A DNA stretch of 64,000 bases from Neovahlkampfia damariscottae. Taxonomy: Eukaryota; Heterolobosea; Selenaionea; Neovahlkampfiida; Neovahlkampfiidae. Under the pieces are notes generated by a model that saw nothing but the letters and a program-made list of their open reading frames with translations, was not told the origin of the DNA and did no database searches. Below, piece by piece: positions 47,711 through 58,576 of this stretch. Each line of letters starts with the position of its first letter. Position 1 is the first letter of the stretch. The DNA is taken from assembly GCA_016618085.1 (NCBI GenBank), contig JABLTG010000012.1:1-64000 (forward strand), written 5' to 3'. The position numbers and the translations under genes were made by a program.

Positions 47711-49093
47711 TCAAAAATTTATTTTAAATTTAATCAAAAATGATGTTTTTTTGATGTCAAATTTTTGTAAAATTTCTTCAATTTTCATTTGGTCAAGTAA
47801 AATACAATTTTGATAGAACAATTCAAAATTCTGAATATCTTTGAATTCCCATAAATTGTTCAATAAATAATTTTTGATTTCTGATACATTTGTTTTTCTA
47901 TCAAATCTAAATGACTCATCAAATTCATATTGATCATCTAGTGAATCATAATTTTGAAATTTGATTTCAATCATTGAAGAATCAAAAGGTAATGAAGCTA
48001 GTGATAATAAAATTGGTACTGAATCTTCATCACCTATTCCAATATAATCAATAGCCTGTAATAATGGAAATGAAGCTCTTTCTTCACTTTTTGATAAAAA
48101 TCTGTCACCAGATGATTCTAGATCAACATTATCAATCATTTGATTTTCTTCAATAAAATTTTTAACTTCAGATTGTTTCCTCTCTTTCAATAAACTTTTA
48201 AACATTGTTTTAATGTCAAAATTTCTATCCTTCATAGATTGATCATCAACTTCTGTCCAAAACATAGAATCAGAATTCATTTCATAAGAATCATTATCAT
48301 CATCACATTTCAATTTTTCAATTGAATTTGATGCTTTCACTTCATTATTTGTGTTATTTCCTCTCTTTAAATGATAAAAATGGTGTCTGCATTGAATATC
48401 TGTCCTTCCTTTAATCTCTTCGGATATTTTTTTCCATGATGATTCACCATACTTTGAAACTGATTCTATCAATTGATTTTCTTCTTTCTGACTCCAATTA
48501 CCTTTTATTATACCTGGATTGATGACTCTACACCAACGTTGATTGCATTGATCTGGTGTTCGTTTACCACCCAATGATTGTGAAATCTTTCTCCAATTTT
48601 TTGCTCCATTTTTTTCAATTAATTTTTTTAGCTTTAAATCCTCTTCTTTTGTCCATCTGGTGATAGTTTTTTTTCTCTTGAAAACAATAAATATAGTTTC
48701 AAATCACTTACCGGTATAATAGTGGTTTTTTTGATCATTTTAGGAATTGTAGTCAGTTTTGATTTCTGCAATGGAATTGGTACTAAAAATGTAGAATGGT
48801 TCATTGTTGGTTGAATCTTTGATTTGACATCCAATTTTGACTCTCTTCCAGCTTTGAATTGGAAGTTTGGAGCGAAGTTTGATTTTTCAGGTAGTTTTGG
48901 TTTTGTTGAATTTTGTGTTTCTTTTTCTTTGAGAATTAATTTAAATGGTTATCTTACTCTTGTAAGCAGGTGTTGGTGGAATTGAATTTGATTGTAGATC
49001 AGTTTTTGGATGTAATAAAGGCATTTTTGATCGTTCTGCTCTCTGCAAACTGTTTTTTTTTAATAAATTAGATTGGTTTTGAGGTAACATCAT
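47711..49093 (-). CDS. R2R3-type Myb DNA-binding protein
   Basis: Start MMLPQNQSNLLKKNSLQRAE behind GTCCAAT on the coding strand (about 49145). After a Lys/Pro-rich region and two introns (a ~35-nt one starts at GTAAGTGATTTG near 48712) come two Myb repeats: RWTKEEDLKLKKLIEKNG ... KRTPDQCNQRWCRVINP and KGNWSQKEENQLIESVSKYG ... GRTDIQCRHHFYHLKR. Each has the three regularly spaced aromatic residues, with Tyr replacing one Trp at the end of repeat 2. The acidic C-terminal ~190 residues contain a segment SLASLPFDSSMIE and no known domain. Probably a sequence-specific nuclear regulator. Confidence 0.87.
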
Positions 49094-49302
49094 TCAACCG
49101 CAAAATTGATGTTTCTTTTTCCGATTTTCCAACAGAAGATAATTGGACAAAAAATAATTATCCAATAAATTACTTTCAATTTTTCTGAAAAATAATTCAG
49201 CATCAATTTCAATTTTCTCAATATAAAACTCAAATCAAAAAAAAGACTAAAAATAAATGAAAATTCCACCAATTAAATCATCCAAATTTATAAACTCATA
49301 AA

Positions 49303-50129
49303 ATGTCCAGAAGTGCAGGTTATGATCAATACATCACAATTTTCTCACCACAAGGTAGATTGTACCAAGTAGAATATGCTTTTAATGCTATAAAAACACC
49401 TGGTATAACTTCAGTCGGAATCAGAGGAAAAGATGGTTGTGTTGTTGTCACAGAAAAAAAAGTTCCTGTAAAAAAAAAAAAAAAAAACTTAAATAATAGG
49501 ATAAATTGCTTAAAGCAAGTACAATTACACATATGTTCAAAATCACAAATAGAATTGGTTGTTGTATGACTGGAGAAATCGGTGATTGTCGTGCAAGAGT
49601 TCAACGTGCTCGTTATGAAGCAGCTGAATTTGAATTTAATGTAATAACTTAAAAATTATATTTATCTTTATAGTATGGATATGAAATTCCAGTTTCTTTC
49701 CTCGCAAAAAAAATGGCTGATATTGCTCAAATTTTTACTCAATATGCAGGTATGAGATGTATTGGAGTATCAATGACTTTAATTGCTTTTGATGAAGAAG
49801 ATGGTCCACAATTATATAAAGTTGATCCAGCTGGATATTTCATCGGTTATTATGCAACTTCTTCAGGTCAAAAACAAACAGAGTCACAAAACTTTCTTGA
49901 AAAGAAATTAAAATCAAAACCTGATGAAAAAGTACTTTATCCATCAGAATTAATGTCACTTGATGAAATTGTACAACTTGGAATTCAAACACTTGGAAGC
50001 GTTTTAAGTTCAGAATTAAAAAGTTCAGAAATTGAAGTGGCTGTTGTTAGCTCAAAATCACCAGATTTTAAAGTTTTATCTGAAAAAGAAATTGATATTC
50101 ACTTAACTTCAATTGCAGAAAAAGATTAA
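49303..50129 (+). CDS. PSMA6: 20S proteasome alpha subunit, PSMA6 type
   Basis: Start [31 protein letters not shown] is the alpha-subunit signature; then [18 protein letters not shown], an intron rich in A (about 49469-49499), [40 protein letters not shown], a second short intron near 49640-49673, then [20 protein letters not shown] and the conserved [20 protein letters not shown]. The N-terminal S-A-G-Y-D spacing fits alpha1 (PSMA6). Length about 245 residues is normal. Part of the outer ring of the 20S core. Confidence 0.95.
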
Positions 50130-50232
50130 AAAAGTTATTTTTTTTTACAAAACCTCCTTCAATTTTTGTGTCCAATCATCTCTTTGGTTTTTCCAATTTA
50201 GAAAAAAACTCCGAAGAAGACATCACCTGTGA

Positions 50233-51271
50233 ATGTCTGAAAGAATAACAAATCAAGAGAATTTCGATGATAGTCCTTCTTTGGATCTTTTAAATAATCA
50301 AGCAAAAGAAGCTTTTGAATCAAATAATAGTGAAGCTTCAAAACAAGCACATGAACAAAAATCAGCAGTTATACATCACAAAGAAAAACATAATGTATTC
50401 GGAGAGTATGTAAAATCTATAGGTAAGAAATGAAAAAAAATTTAAAGAAATAGTTTTTGGTGGTTTAGATGGAATAATAACAACTTGTTTGGAGATTTTT
50501 TTTGTTTTAATTTTTAAGTCGCTATTGTAGCAGCATCTGTTGGTGGTGGTTTGACAACATATGAATTATTAATTGTTGGTTTTGCTAATTTAATTGGTGA
50601 TGTAATTTTTCTTTTTAAAATTAAAATAGAATTGAATTTAGGCATTTGCTATGGGTTTAGGTGATTTCTTTAGTTCTCGAGCACAAATTGAACAAGAAAA
50701 TAAAACAAGAAAAGATTATCTTTGGAAGTGTGAAAATGAACCAGAAGAACAAAAATCAATAATGATTGAAACATTTCGAAAAAAAGGATTTGATAGTAGA
50801 GTTTCAAATAGTATCATTGATTTATTAGCTGAAAATACAAGAGCATTCGCAGATGTAATGTTATTGGAGGTTGAAGGAATTTGTTTTGAAGAAGATCACA
50901 CATCACCTTGGAAAAATGGATTAGCAACTTTTATTTCTTTTATATTTTTTGGTTCAATTCCTTTAGTTGCTTTCTTTTTTAGAGCAAATGAGAAATTATA
51001 TATTGGTCTGTTTTTCTTCATTTCAATGGGTCTAACTGCTATTTCTTTATATTTACTCGGTAAAATTATCTTTTTTTTAATTTATTTTTAGGAGCAACAA
51101 AGAATATAATTTTAGCCAGGAGCTGGTGGAGAGGTGGTTTGTATGTCCTACTCACAGGTAATTTTTTGTGTTGAAAATTTTAAATGATTTTTAGGTGGAA
51201 TAGCAACAGGTATTGCATATTTAGCAGGTTTTTTAATTGAATTATTGATAAAATTGATTGATGCAAAATAA
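50233..51271 (+). CDS. CCC1/VIT-family iron/manganese transporter 2
   Basis: Start MSERITNQENFDDSPSLDLL behind GTCCAATCA (50172-50178). The exon after a 25-nt intron gives EIVFGGLDGIITTFAIVAAS (TM1), then GGGLTTYELLIVGFANLIGD and AFAMGLGDFFSSRAQIEQEN, the metal-binding region with IETFRKKGFDSRVSNSII and NTRAFADVMLLEVEG, and C-terminal TM helices ending LIELLIKLIDAK. Six short introns. More canonical than the family member at 20.6 kb, with a short N-tail. Likely stores Fe2+/Mn2+ in an acidic compartment. Confidence 0.9.
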
Positions 51272-51285
51272 AAATTATTAAGAAT

Positions 51286-52075
51286 AGACTCCTACGTAAT
51301 TAGTCATGTTACAAATAAACCTTTGGTTTTCAACTTGAAGTATGGTGTTTCAACTGGCTAAGTCATGTTTTTCAAAATAACAGGACTTTATTCCGACTAA
51401 ATGATGTTACCCCGACTGAGTGATGTTGTTCCAACTAAGTCGCGTTAAATAGAAAAACTTTCTCAGTCAACATTTTTCAGATGAACTAAAATGTCCTAAA
51501 TCAATTTCAAAAACACTTTTAGTTGAATTTTAACTGAAAAAACTTATCCAATCAGATAACAGCAAAAAATGAAACAAATTAAGTGCATAAACTTGCACTT
51601 TATTTTTTTCTTCAAAAACATCCATTTTTCGCTTAAGGTTGTATGAATCAGGAGAATATCTTATAGGAGACATCAGAAAGAGAATCGGATATCAAGACTA
51701 TGAATTCATTTCTCTTCTAAAATGCAAAAACCAAAAGTCCTTTCCAAATTCAAATATTTCAAACCTTTACTTTTTCAAAAAATATCATAACGAGTTGGAA
51801 ATTAAATAAAATTTTTCAAGTAGTCATGTGACTCTTGAGTTTGTCATTCTAAACACACCAAAAATATGTCGACGGAGAAACTTATTGTGAGTAACAAGAC
51901 TTATTCGGAGTGACACAACTTATTCGGTTGAAACACCACTTCGTTGGAAAAACACCACTTATTCGGATTAAAGTGGTGTTACTAAGAAAAACACTATTTG
52001 TTCGGTTGAAACACCATACTTCAAGTAGAAAACCAAAGGTTTATTCTGATAACGTGACTAATTACACAGGAGTCT
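51286..52075. mobile_element. 790-bp foldback-like element with ~70-bp imperfect inverted ends
   Basis: Left end 51286-51354 and right end 52005-52075 are inverted copies: both begin AGACTCC, share GTAATTAGTCA and AATAAACCTTTGGTTTTC, and end CTTGAAGTATGGTGTTTCAA, differing at few positions and by a small length difference. Inside each arm are degenerate tandem units of about 19-20 bp (left: CCGACTAAATGATGTT-like; right: CACCACTTATTCGGTTGAAA-like), again inverted relative to each other. No transposase is present and no clear target-site duplication is seen, so it resembles a foldback or MITE-type element. The centre (51480-51870) is a different, CCAAT-bearing sequence. Confidence 0.75.
51569..51809 (+). 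CDS. Possible small gene carried inside the foldback element
   Basis: CCAATCA at 51548-51554 lies 15 bases before an ATG, as for genuine genes here. If a 55-nt GT-AG segment (51583-51637) is removed, the frame reads MKQI then LYESGEYLIGDIRKRIGYQD and continues about 60 residues to TAA, ending KKYHNELEIK. The putative intron starts within a hairpin (AAGTGCA-6-TGCACTT, 51581-51600) and is longer than most introns in the window, so the model is uncertain. No family recognised. Confidence 0.35.
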
Positions 52076-52126
52076 TATTGTATAAATTTCTACATTTTGT
52101 TTTTTTATTTTGTCCAATCAAATAAC

Positions 52127-52357
52127 ATGTTATTGAAGAATTTGTTTACCTTCAATTTGTTACAACTTAACAATTCCAAAAGATATGTCACAGCTATGGT
52201 TAGAAGTAGAATTAAAAGAAAAAGAAAAAAAAAAACAGAAGAGTTGATGTCCTCAAAAGAAGAAAAACTTCAAAAAAAATTTGAAGAAGCAGTTAGATTG
52301 GCAAATGAACATTCAAATAAATTAAGACAAGAAATGAAAAATTTAAATAATGAATAA
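52127..52357 (+). CDS. Small basic protein, possibly mitochondrial
   Basis: 76 residues, start MLLKNLFTFNLLQLNNSKRY placed 7 bases after CCAATCA (52114-52120). The N-terminus is hydrophobic-basic without acids, like a presequence; the middle is very basic (RSRIKRKRKKKTEEL); the end is a charged helix (EEAVRLANEHSNKLRQEM). It could be a small mitochondrial ribosomal or assembly protein, but no family is recognised. Confidence 0.55.
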   Translation: MLLKNLFTFNLLQLNNSKRYVTAMVRSRIKRKRKKKTEELMSSKEEKLQKKFEEAVRLANEHSNKLRQEMKNLNNE

Positions 52358-52540
52358 AAACACTCGAAAATTTTAAAAAAAAAAAATTTCAAAAAAAAAA
52401 AACTGGTATCAGAAAATTTCACTCTTCATTGAAAGAGTGGAAAATTGACTTGATCCGCATTGAATCTTTTTTTTGTTATTTCTTAAAATTTTGGAATTCG
52501 TTATCCAATCATTTATTTTCCAAAACAACGTTGCTTTGGA

Positions 52541-54590
52541 ATGTCAAAACAAATTGGTTCCAAAATGGTTTATGCTATGGAACTTGAAACAAAAGGAAAA
52601 TACAAAGTAAACAAAGAATTACTTTAAAACTCTTCAAAAGGAAGCATACAATTCATACTTAGATTCCATTGATTTAATAAAAAAAAGATTAGAAATATTA
52701 TCAACAGAAAAAGTTAAAATAGGTGAAAACCAATAAAAAATTAACACTAAAAATCAAGATTTAAATACTATTTCAAAACTTTTTTATTTTGTAAAATTTT
52801 TTTTTTTAATTTTTTTTGAAGAGTCATGAATGCTTGAATAGAGCAAAAATAATATTTGATGAACATACAGAAGAATTTCCAATTGAAATACCTATAAAAA
52901 TTGAAAATAATTCACCTGTTTTAAAGCCAATGTCACGTTCTGGTTATTCATTTAACTTACAAAGTCCAAGATTTAAATCATTGAATCGATTACCAATTGG
53001 AGAAGTAAAAAAAAAAAAATTAAAAAAAATAGAGATTTACTCAAGAAGAAAATGATTTATTATCAAAACAATTTTCCAATTTAGATTTAAAAAAAGATGG
53101 AGAAATTGATTTTGGTGAATTTAAAAAAGGAATTAGTCTATTGGATTTGAAAGAATTTTCAAAATTATTATTTTCATTATTTGATTTTCATGATTCTTTG
53201 GCAATACAAATATTCGATTTTAAGTTCGTTCTTGGAATTTTATTAAGAGGAGATGAAAAAGAACGACTTCAATTAATTTATAGAATATTTGATCCAGATG
53301 ATAAAGGATATATAAGTTATTCTAATTTTTCAGTTGTTATTCAAATTATCTTTGCTTTATTAGATTCTTTATATCTTGAAATTCCTGATGATTTGAATCT
53401 TCATACAAAGCAATTATTTCAAAGTCTAACTTCAAAAAAAGATTATATTTTGAAAAATGAATTTCAACAAAATTATGAACAATTATCAAATTTGGGGTTG
53501 TTTAAAATCTCAAAAAAGATTATATCTCAATCACAAGGAACAAACGTTTTCATTGGTCATCCCTCTTTTCAAAAGGTCATTTCAATGATGTTGGGAATTA
53601 GAATTTCAGTATTTTTATTTAATTAATTTTAAAACATTTTTCAAAAAGCAACAATCTTGTAAAGTATCAAAAATTAGAGAAATGGATTTTTCTTATTCAA
53701 CTTCCTTTAATTTACCTTCAAATTTCACTTTTTGTGATTTTGCTCCTGCAATTTTTAAAAAAATAAGAAGTAAATTCGGGATATCAGAAGATTCATATGC
53801 AGTAAAATTCATCATTTTTTTATTCAAATTTTCAGAGTTCATTTGGTCTTGAACAAGTATTGGGTAACCTTTTGATTGGTAAATGTACAACATTAACGGA
53901 AAAATTAACAGATGGAAAGGTAATTCATCAGTTTATTTATTTTATTTAAAGAGTGGTAATTTCTTTTTCTGGACTTATGATGGTTTATTTCTCGCCAAAA
54001 CAATATCAAATGATGAATTAGAAACATTTAGAAAAACATTACCATTATACTATGATGTAAAAAAAATAAATTATTAAACAGTTCAGCATCTGAATAGATA
54101 CCCTAATACTCTAATCACTAGATACTTTGGATTACATTCAATCAATGGAACACCTTTTGTTATCATGGGAAATGTTTTTGATAGAAAAATGGATGAAATA
54201 TTTGACTTGAAAGGCTCAACCTATGGAAGAACAAATAAAACAGGAAAAGGAATCTTGAAAGATTTAGATTTTATAAACTCCAATAGAAAATTACAATTAG
54301 GAATTCAAAGCAAAGATATTTTAGATCAAATAACTTTTGATGTAAATTTTTTAGAAAGTTGTTCTATAATTGATTATAGTTTACTTGTAGGAATTGTATA
54401 TGATAAAAAATCAATGACTGAAATTTATTATCTTGGTATCATTGATACATTAATTGCTTATGGTATGAAAAAATTTGCAGAGCATCATATAAAATCATTT
54501 GTTCATGGTGATGAATATGCAATTAGTGTAACATCACCTGATATTTATGCATCAAGATTTTTGAAATTCATTAAATCTATTGTTCAATAA
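52541..54590 (+). CDS. MIT-EF-hand-phosphatidylinositol phosphate kinase fusion
   Basis: Start MSKQIGSKMVYAMELETKGK behind CCAATCA (52505-52511). Exons 1-4 give a MIT-like helical hairpin (YAMELETKGKYKEAYNSYLD ... HECLNRAKIIFDE). Next an EF-hand pair: loop DLKKDGEIDFGE has good Ca2+ ligands, DPDDKGYISYSN lacks the usual acidic residue 12. The last ~350 residues are a PIP kinase: FGLEQVLGNLLIGK, GKSGNFFFWTYDGLFLAKTI, NTLITRYFGLHSINGTPFVI, FDLKGSTYGRT, SCSIIDYSLLVGI, YLGIIDTLIAYGMKKFAEHH, SVTSPDIYASRFLKFI. About eight introns of 24-40 nt. It probably makes PIP2 at endosomal or plasma membranes under Ca2+ control. I know no MIT-PIPK combination in the standard families. Confidence 0.8.
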
Positions 54591-54628
54591 AAATTAAAGT
54601 AATTTGATTGGTGGAAATTTGTTTTATC

Positions 54629-56851
54629 ATGACACAACACAGACCAACAAACTCACTTGATCTTGGAAAAGGTGAAAAAGTAAATCTAGAACAAATAAAA
54701 AGAAAAACATCTGAAGTTGCCAGTCCAAGAGGTTTATACGTTAATGATACTCTCTTAGAGGGTCCATTCAAAATTTTGTTGAAGAATTAGTTCCTCAAAG
54801 TCCAAGTGGAATTATAGATTCATCAAGTTTTAAAATAAAATTGAATATAGTGAATAACAAAAAAAATGAAGAAAAAAGTTTAGTGGATTCTATTTCAACT
54901 GTTGAACAAAACCAAAATGATGTAAAAGAAGCAAAAGAACATTTAGAAAATATTGTAAAAATTAAAGAGGAAAAAGAAAAGATAGTTGAATTACCAATTT
55001 CACCACAAGCTTTTTTATTAATGAAAGAAATAAAAAAACCAAAAAATGGTGGTGACATTTTTGTTAGAGATATGGAAGAAGCACTACTGAAAAAAATGAT
55101 AAATTATGCTGAAGATTTTCAAAAATATAATAATTGGGATTTTATAAAATTACCAACGGAAGATGATTTTAGAGATTTAGCATGTGGTAAACCAATAACA
55201 AAAAAGTTATTAATTTTTTTTTTTTTTTAGCATCTCATGCCTTAGGAATGGATTCATTAACAGATCATTGTTGTAAAAAATTGAATATACAACTTAAAAT
55301 ATCATCGGAAAATAAATATTCGGAAAACCAAAAAATGTTGAGAATGGTAAAGAGTTTAAAGAATTTTTAACAACATTAGAGTCTATTTATTACTTTAGTG
55401 GATGAAATTTATAGTCAAAAAGAAATTGAAACTGAAAGAATGATATCAAAGTTTTCTCATGTAAAAGAACAATTTTCTCTTGATTTAGGTCATATTTATG
55501 AAAAATATATTTCAAAAACATTATCCATTAATATTTTAGTTGTTGGTAAAACAGGTATTGGAAAATCAAGTAAAATATTTAAAAAAAAAAAAAAATTAAA
55601 TATTTTTCAAAAGCTACTGTCAATGCTATTATAGATACTTCTGAAACAAAACAAAAAGGATTTTCAAAAACTTCAGATGATTTACCATGTACTGATTCAT
55701 TTGAAACTAAAGTTTATAATATTATAAATGAACAAATGTACTGTCCAATTAATGTTATAGATGCACCTGGTTTAGAAAGGTAAAAAAAAAAAAAAAAAAA
55801 TTAAAATGAAAAAAGAATGAATGAAAAGAAATATGCAGATGATTTAAAAAACTTTATAACTAAACGCTTTGATGATCCAATTCATTTTATTTGGCACTTT
55901 ATAGATAAAAAAGGAGTTGATATAAATATTGCCCAAATTCAAAAGGAACTACAATTAAAATATCTTTTTGTTATTTCAAAAGGTGATATTTTAACTAAAA
56001 AACAACACACAAATTTGATGAAGAAATTAGAAAAATCATCAAAAGATGAAAATCGAGCAGGTACAATTTTAATTTCAGCCAAACCAGAAACTATACCTTC
56101 AATGTGTCCAAAATGTTATGAAACATCAATTAAATCAGATAAAGACAAATGGAGTTGCGAAAAGTGTCATTTTACCAAAAGTATCAATGAACCATTTGGA
56201 ATTGATGAATTAATCAAACAATCAGTGAATTCAGAAGAGTTGGTAATTGAAACATTATTAGGATCTTGGAGATTATTAGTTATGGAAAGGATTAAAAGTA
56301 AAATTAGTTCAAGTGTTGAAATAATGTCTAAATATATACAAGATTCTCAATTATATATTTCACAACAAGTTGCATTAATGACAGTTGATTTATCTGAATT
56401 ATGGTTATACAATTCAAATGAAACACAAAAAAATAGATCAATTATTAGTTTACAAAGAGGAAAGTTATTTGGTTCAAGTCCAGAATTAGTTGATTTTTTT
56501 ATGTTTATGTATCATGGTATGTTAGGTGGTAAAACATATGCAACTTTAAAATATGGAATAATTTTTACTTTAACTTGTGCTCTGTGTTATTTATTTGTTG
56601 CGAAAGATTCTTTAAGAGAATTTAGTAGTCGTAGTAGTCAATTGAATTTAGATGTTGAAGATAAACAGGAATTTACAATAACACAACATGTTTGGAAAAT
56701 TTATGATGGAATAAAAAAAAATATTCATCAATTAAAAATTTTAAAAAAGAAGGACAGTTTAAAAATGTCAAGAGAATTAACACAACTTTTAGTTGATGTT
56801 TTAACTGATCAAATTGATAATGTTGAATTTCCAATTAAAGTTATTGAATAA
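54629..56851 (+). CDS. P-loop GTPase with inserted zinc ribbon
   Basis: The N-terminal ~250 residues are charged and coil-forming. The G domain has G1 VVGKTGIGKSS (split by an A-rich intron), G3 VIDAPGLE, G4 VISKGD and G5-like ISAKPE. Directly after G5 is a four-cysteine zinc ribbon, CPKCYET ... WSCEKC. A C-terminal helical part has two hydrophobic stretches (GGKTYATLKYGIIFTLTCAL), as in membrane-associated YfjP/DUF697-like GTPases. Between about 54750 and 54790 the frame shifts without splice borders (one base too few in GAGGGTCC would explain it), so either a sequencing error or a damaged allele. Several introns near 55190, 55350, 55570 and 55780. Cellular role unknown. Confidence 0.65.
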
Positions 56852-56978
56852 AATTAAATAAAAAAATTTTATTTTTATTTTTCTTTGGAGTAAAATTTTT
56901 ATTGGTCAATAATAAAATCTCTGATTTTTTGTCCAATCATTGTTCGTCAATTTTTGTAAACCTTGAGAGAAGCGAGAA

Positions 56979-57862
56979 ATGGTGAGATAAAATGTTTATT
57001 ATTAATTATCACTTTTTAGTCATCAACTGATAAAAGAAAACCTTTGACTGAAGAACAAAAAAAACAAAGAAAAACTAAAAGAGCTGAAACAGTCGCAAAA
57101 AAAAAACAAGCGAGATTAGACAAACCAAACAAAGTTCAAAAAACTCACAAATCAGCTACAAAAGAAGAAAAATTCAAAAATATCTTTCAAGCAAGACCAA
57201 AGAATTTTTCAATTGGAAATGACCGTATTCACAAACTTGACTTAACAAGATTTGTTAAATGGCCAAAATATGTTAGACTTCAACGTCAACGTAAAGTTTT
57301 ATACAAAAGACTTCGTGTTCCACCTGCAATTAATCAATTTTCAACAACTGCTTCAAGACAAACTGCTCTTAGAATCTTTAAACTTTTACACAAGTATCGT
57401 CCAGAAGACAAAAGAACAAAAGAAGAAAGATTAAAAAAAGCAGCTGAAGCTAAACTTAAAAAAGAAGAAATCAAAGCTGGAAAACCTGTCTCTGTTGTTT
57501 TTGGAATGAACGAAGTTGTATCCGCTGTTGAAAAGAAAAAAGCTTCATTAGTTGTTATTGCTCATGATGTTGATCCAATTGAATTAGTTGTCTACCTTCC
57601 AGGTTTATGCAGAAAAATGAACGTTCCTTATGTCATTGTTAAATCAAAATCAAGATTAGGAAAAGTTGTTCATCAAAGTACATCAACTTGCGTAGCTTTA
57701 ACTGAAATTAAAAAGGAAGATAAAGTTGAATTTGACTCATTAGTTCAAACTCTCGCTGCTCAATTCACAGATAAATACTTAGAAACATCAAGAAAATGGG
57801 GTGGTAATGAACTCTCATTAAGAACAAACCAAGAATTAGCAAAAAGATTACAAAAAGCTTAA
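56979..57862 (+). CDS. RPL7A: Large-subunit ribosomal protein eL8 (L7a)
   Basis: The first coding exon is only the ATG (56979-56981); a 38-nt intron (56982-57019) follows at once, and exon 2 starts SSTDKRKPLTEEQKKQRKTK. Conserved blocks: RPKNFSIGNDRIHKLDLTRF, VKWPKYVRLQRQRKVLYKRL, VPPAINQFSTTASRQTALRI, LVVIAHDVDPIELVVYLPGL, CRKMNVPYVIVKSKSRLGKV. Length of about 280 residues is normal. Two CCAAT elements in opposite orientation (ATTGGTCA 56901-56908; CCAATCA 56933-56939). Part of the 60S exit-side region; codon use is slightly more regular than in neighbours. Confidence 0.95.
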
Positions 57863-57937
57863 ATTTTAAAAAAATATAATTTTGATCCAAAATAATGTTT
57901 TCTTTATTCTCCAATCAAAAAAAAAAACCAATCAACA

Positions 57938-58558
57938 ATGAGAAGAATCAATTCTTCAAGAAATGTTAATGAAAGAAATGGTTTATTCAATCCAGATGAA
58001 GAATTTAATCAAACTCCAAATAATTTATTAGAGGCATATAGGAGAGTATTAAAAGAACTACATTTGATGAAGTTACAATTAAAAAATATGAAAGAAGAAT
58101 TTAATGATGGATTTGAACATGGTAAAATAATTTAAAATACTAAATTATACAACAAAGGAATATCACAATGGTCATCAAAATATTCAAGAAGACTTTTAAT
58201 TTTTTCAAGTGTATTTTTATCGATTTATGTATTTATTGAGAAATTGAATGAAATTTATTTTGGACCATCATTTTTTGTAAAGAAATTTATAAGAGTTCCA
58301 TTTTTTAAAAAACAAGTTAAAGAAACTTTTTCTGAAAAATTTTGGAATTACATGTGGAAGGAAAGTGTTTGTTCATCAACTTTATTATTTTCCACTTATT
58401 GGTTATTTTCAAGAAATGAATGGAAAAATAATTCAGCTTTACTTTTGAATTTATTAACTTCTCTTTATTTATCTTTATTTACAAAAACTAGTTTTTGGGT
58501 TTTATATTTTAATTTATTCGCATTAATTTTTTATATTTTAAATAAGATACAAAATTGA
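57938..58558 (+). CDS. Small multi-pass membrane protein of unknown function
   Basis: Two exons joined across a 36-nt intron (about 58122-58157). The N-terminal half is soluble with a short coil (NNLLEAYRRVLKELHLMKLQ). The C-terminal half has three or four hydrophobic segments (LLIFSSVFLSIYVFIEKL, LLNLLTSLYLSLFTKTSFW, VLYFNLFALIFYILNK). Two CCAATCA boxes lie upstream (57911-57917 and 57928-57934), the second only 3 bases before the ATG. No family recognised. Confidence 0.6.
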
Positions 58559-58576
58559 ATAGAAGAAATGTTTTTT

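Noticed and set aside
51355-52004. CRISPR-like array from regularly spaced ~20-bp repeats
   Set aside because: Units are contiguous and degenerate, without unique spacers, and inverted between arms; this is a eukaryotic foldback element.
53880-53965. An 8-nt microexon (ATGGAAAG) in the PIP kinase gene
   Set aside because: Reading straight through gives LLIGKCTTLTEKLTDGKSGN without stops, which fits other PIP kinases; the extra intron is unnecessary.
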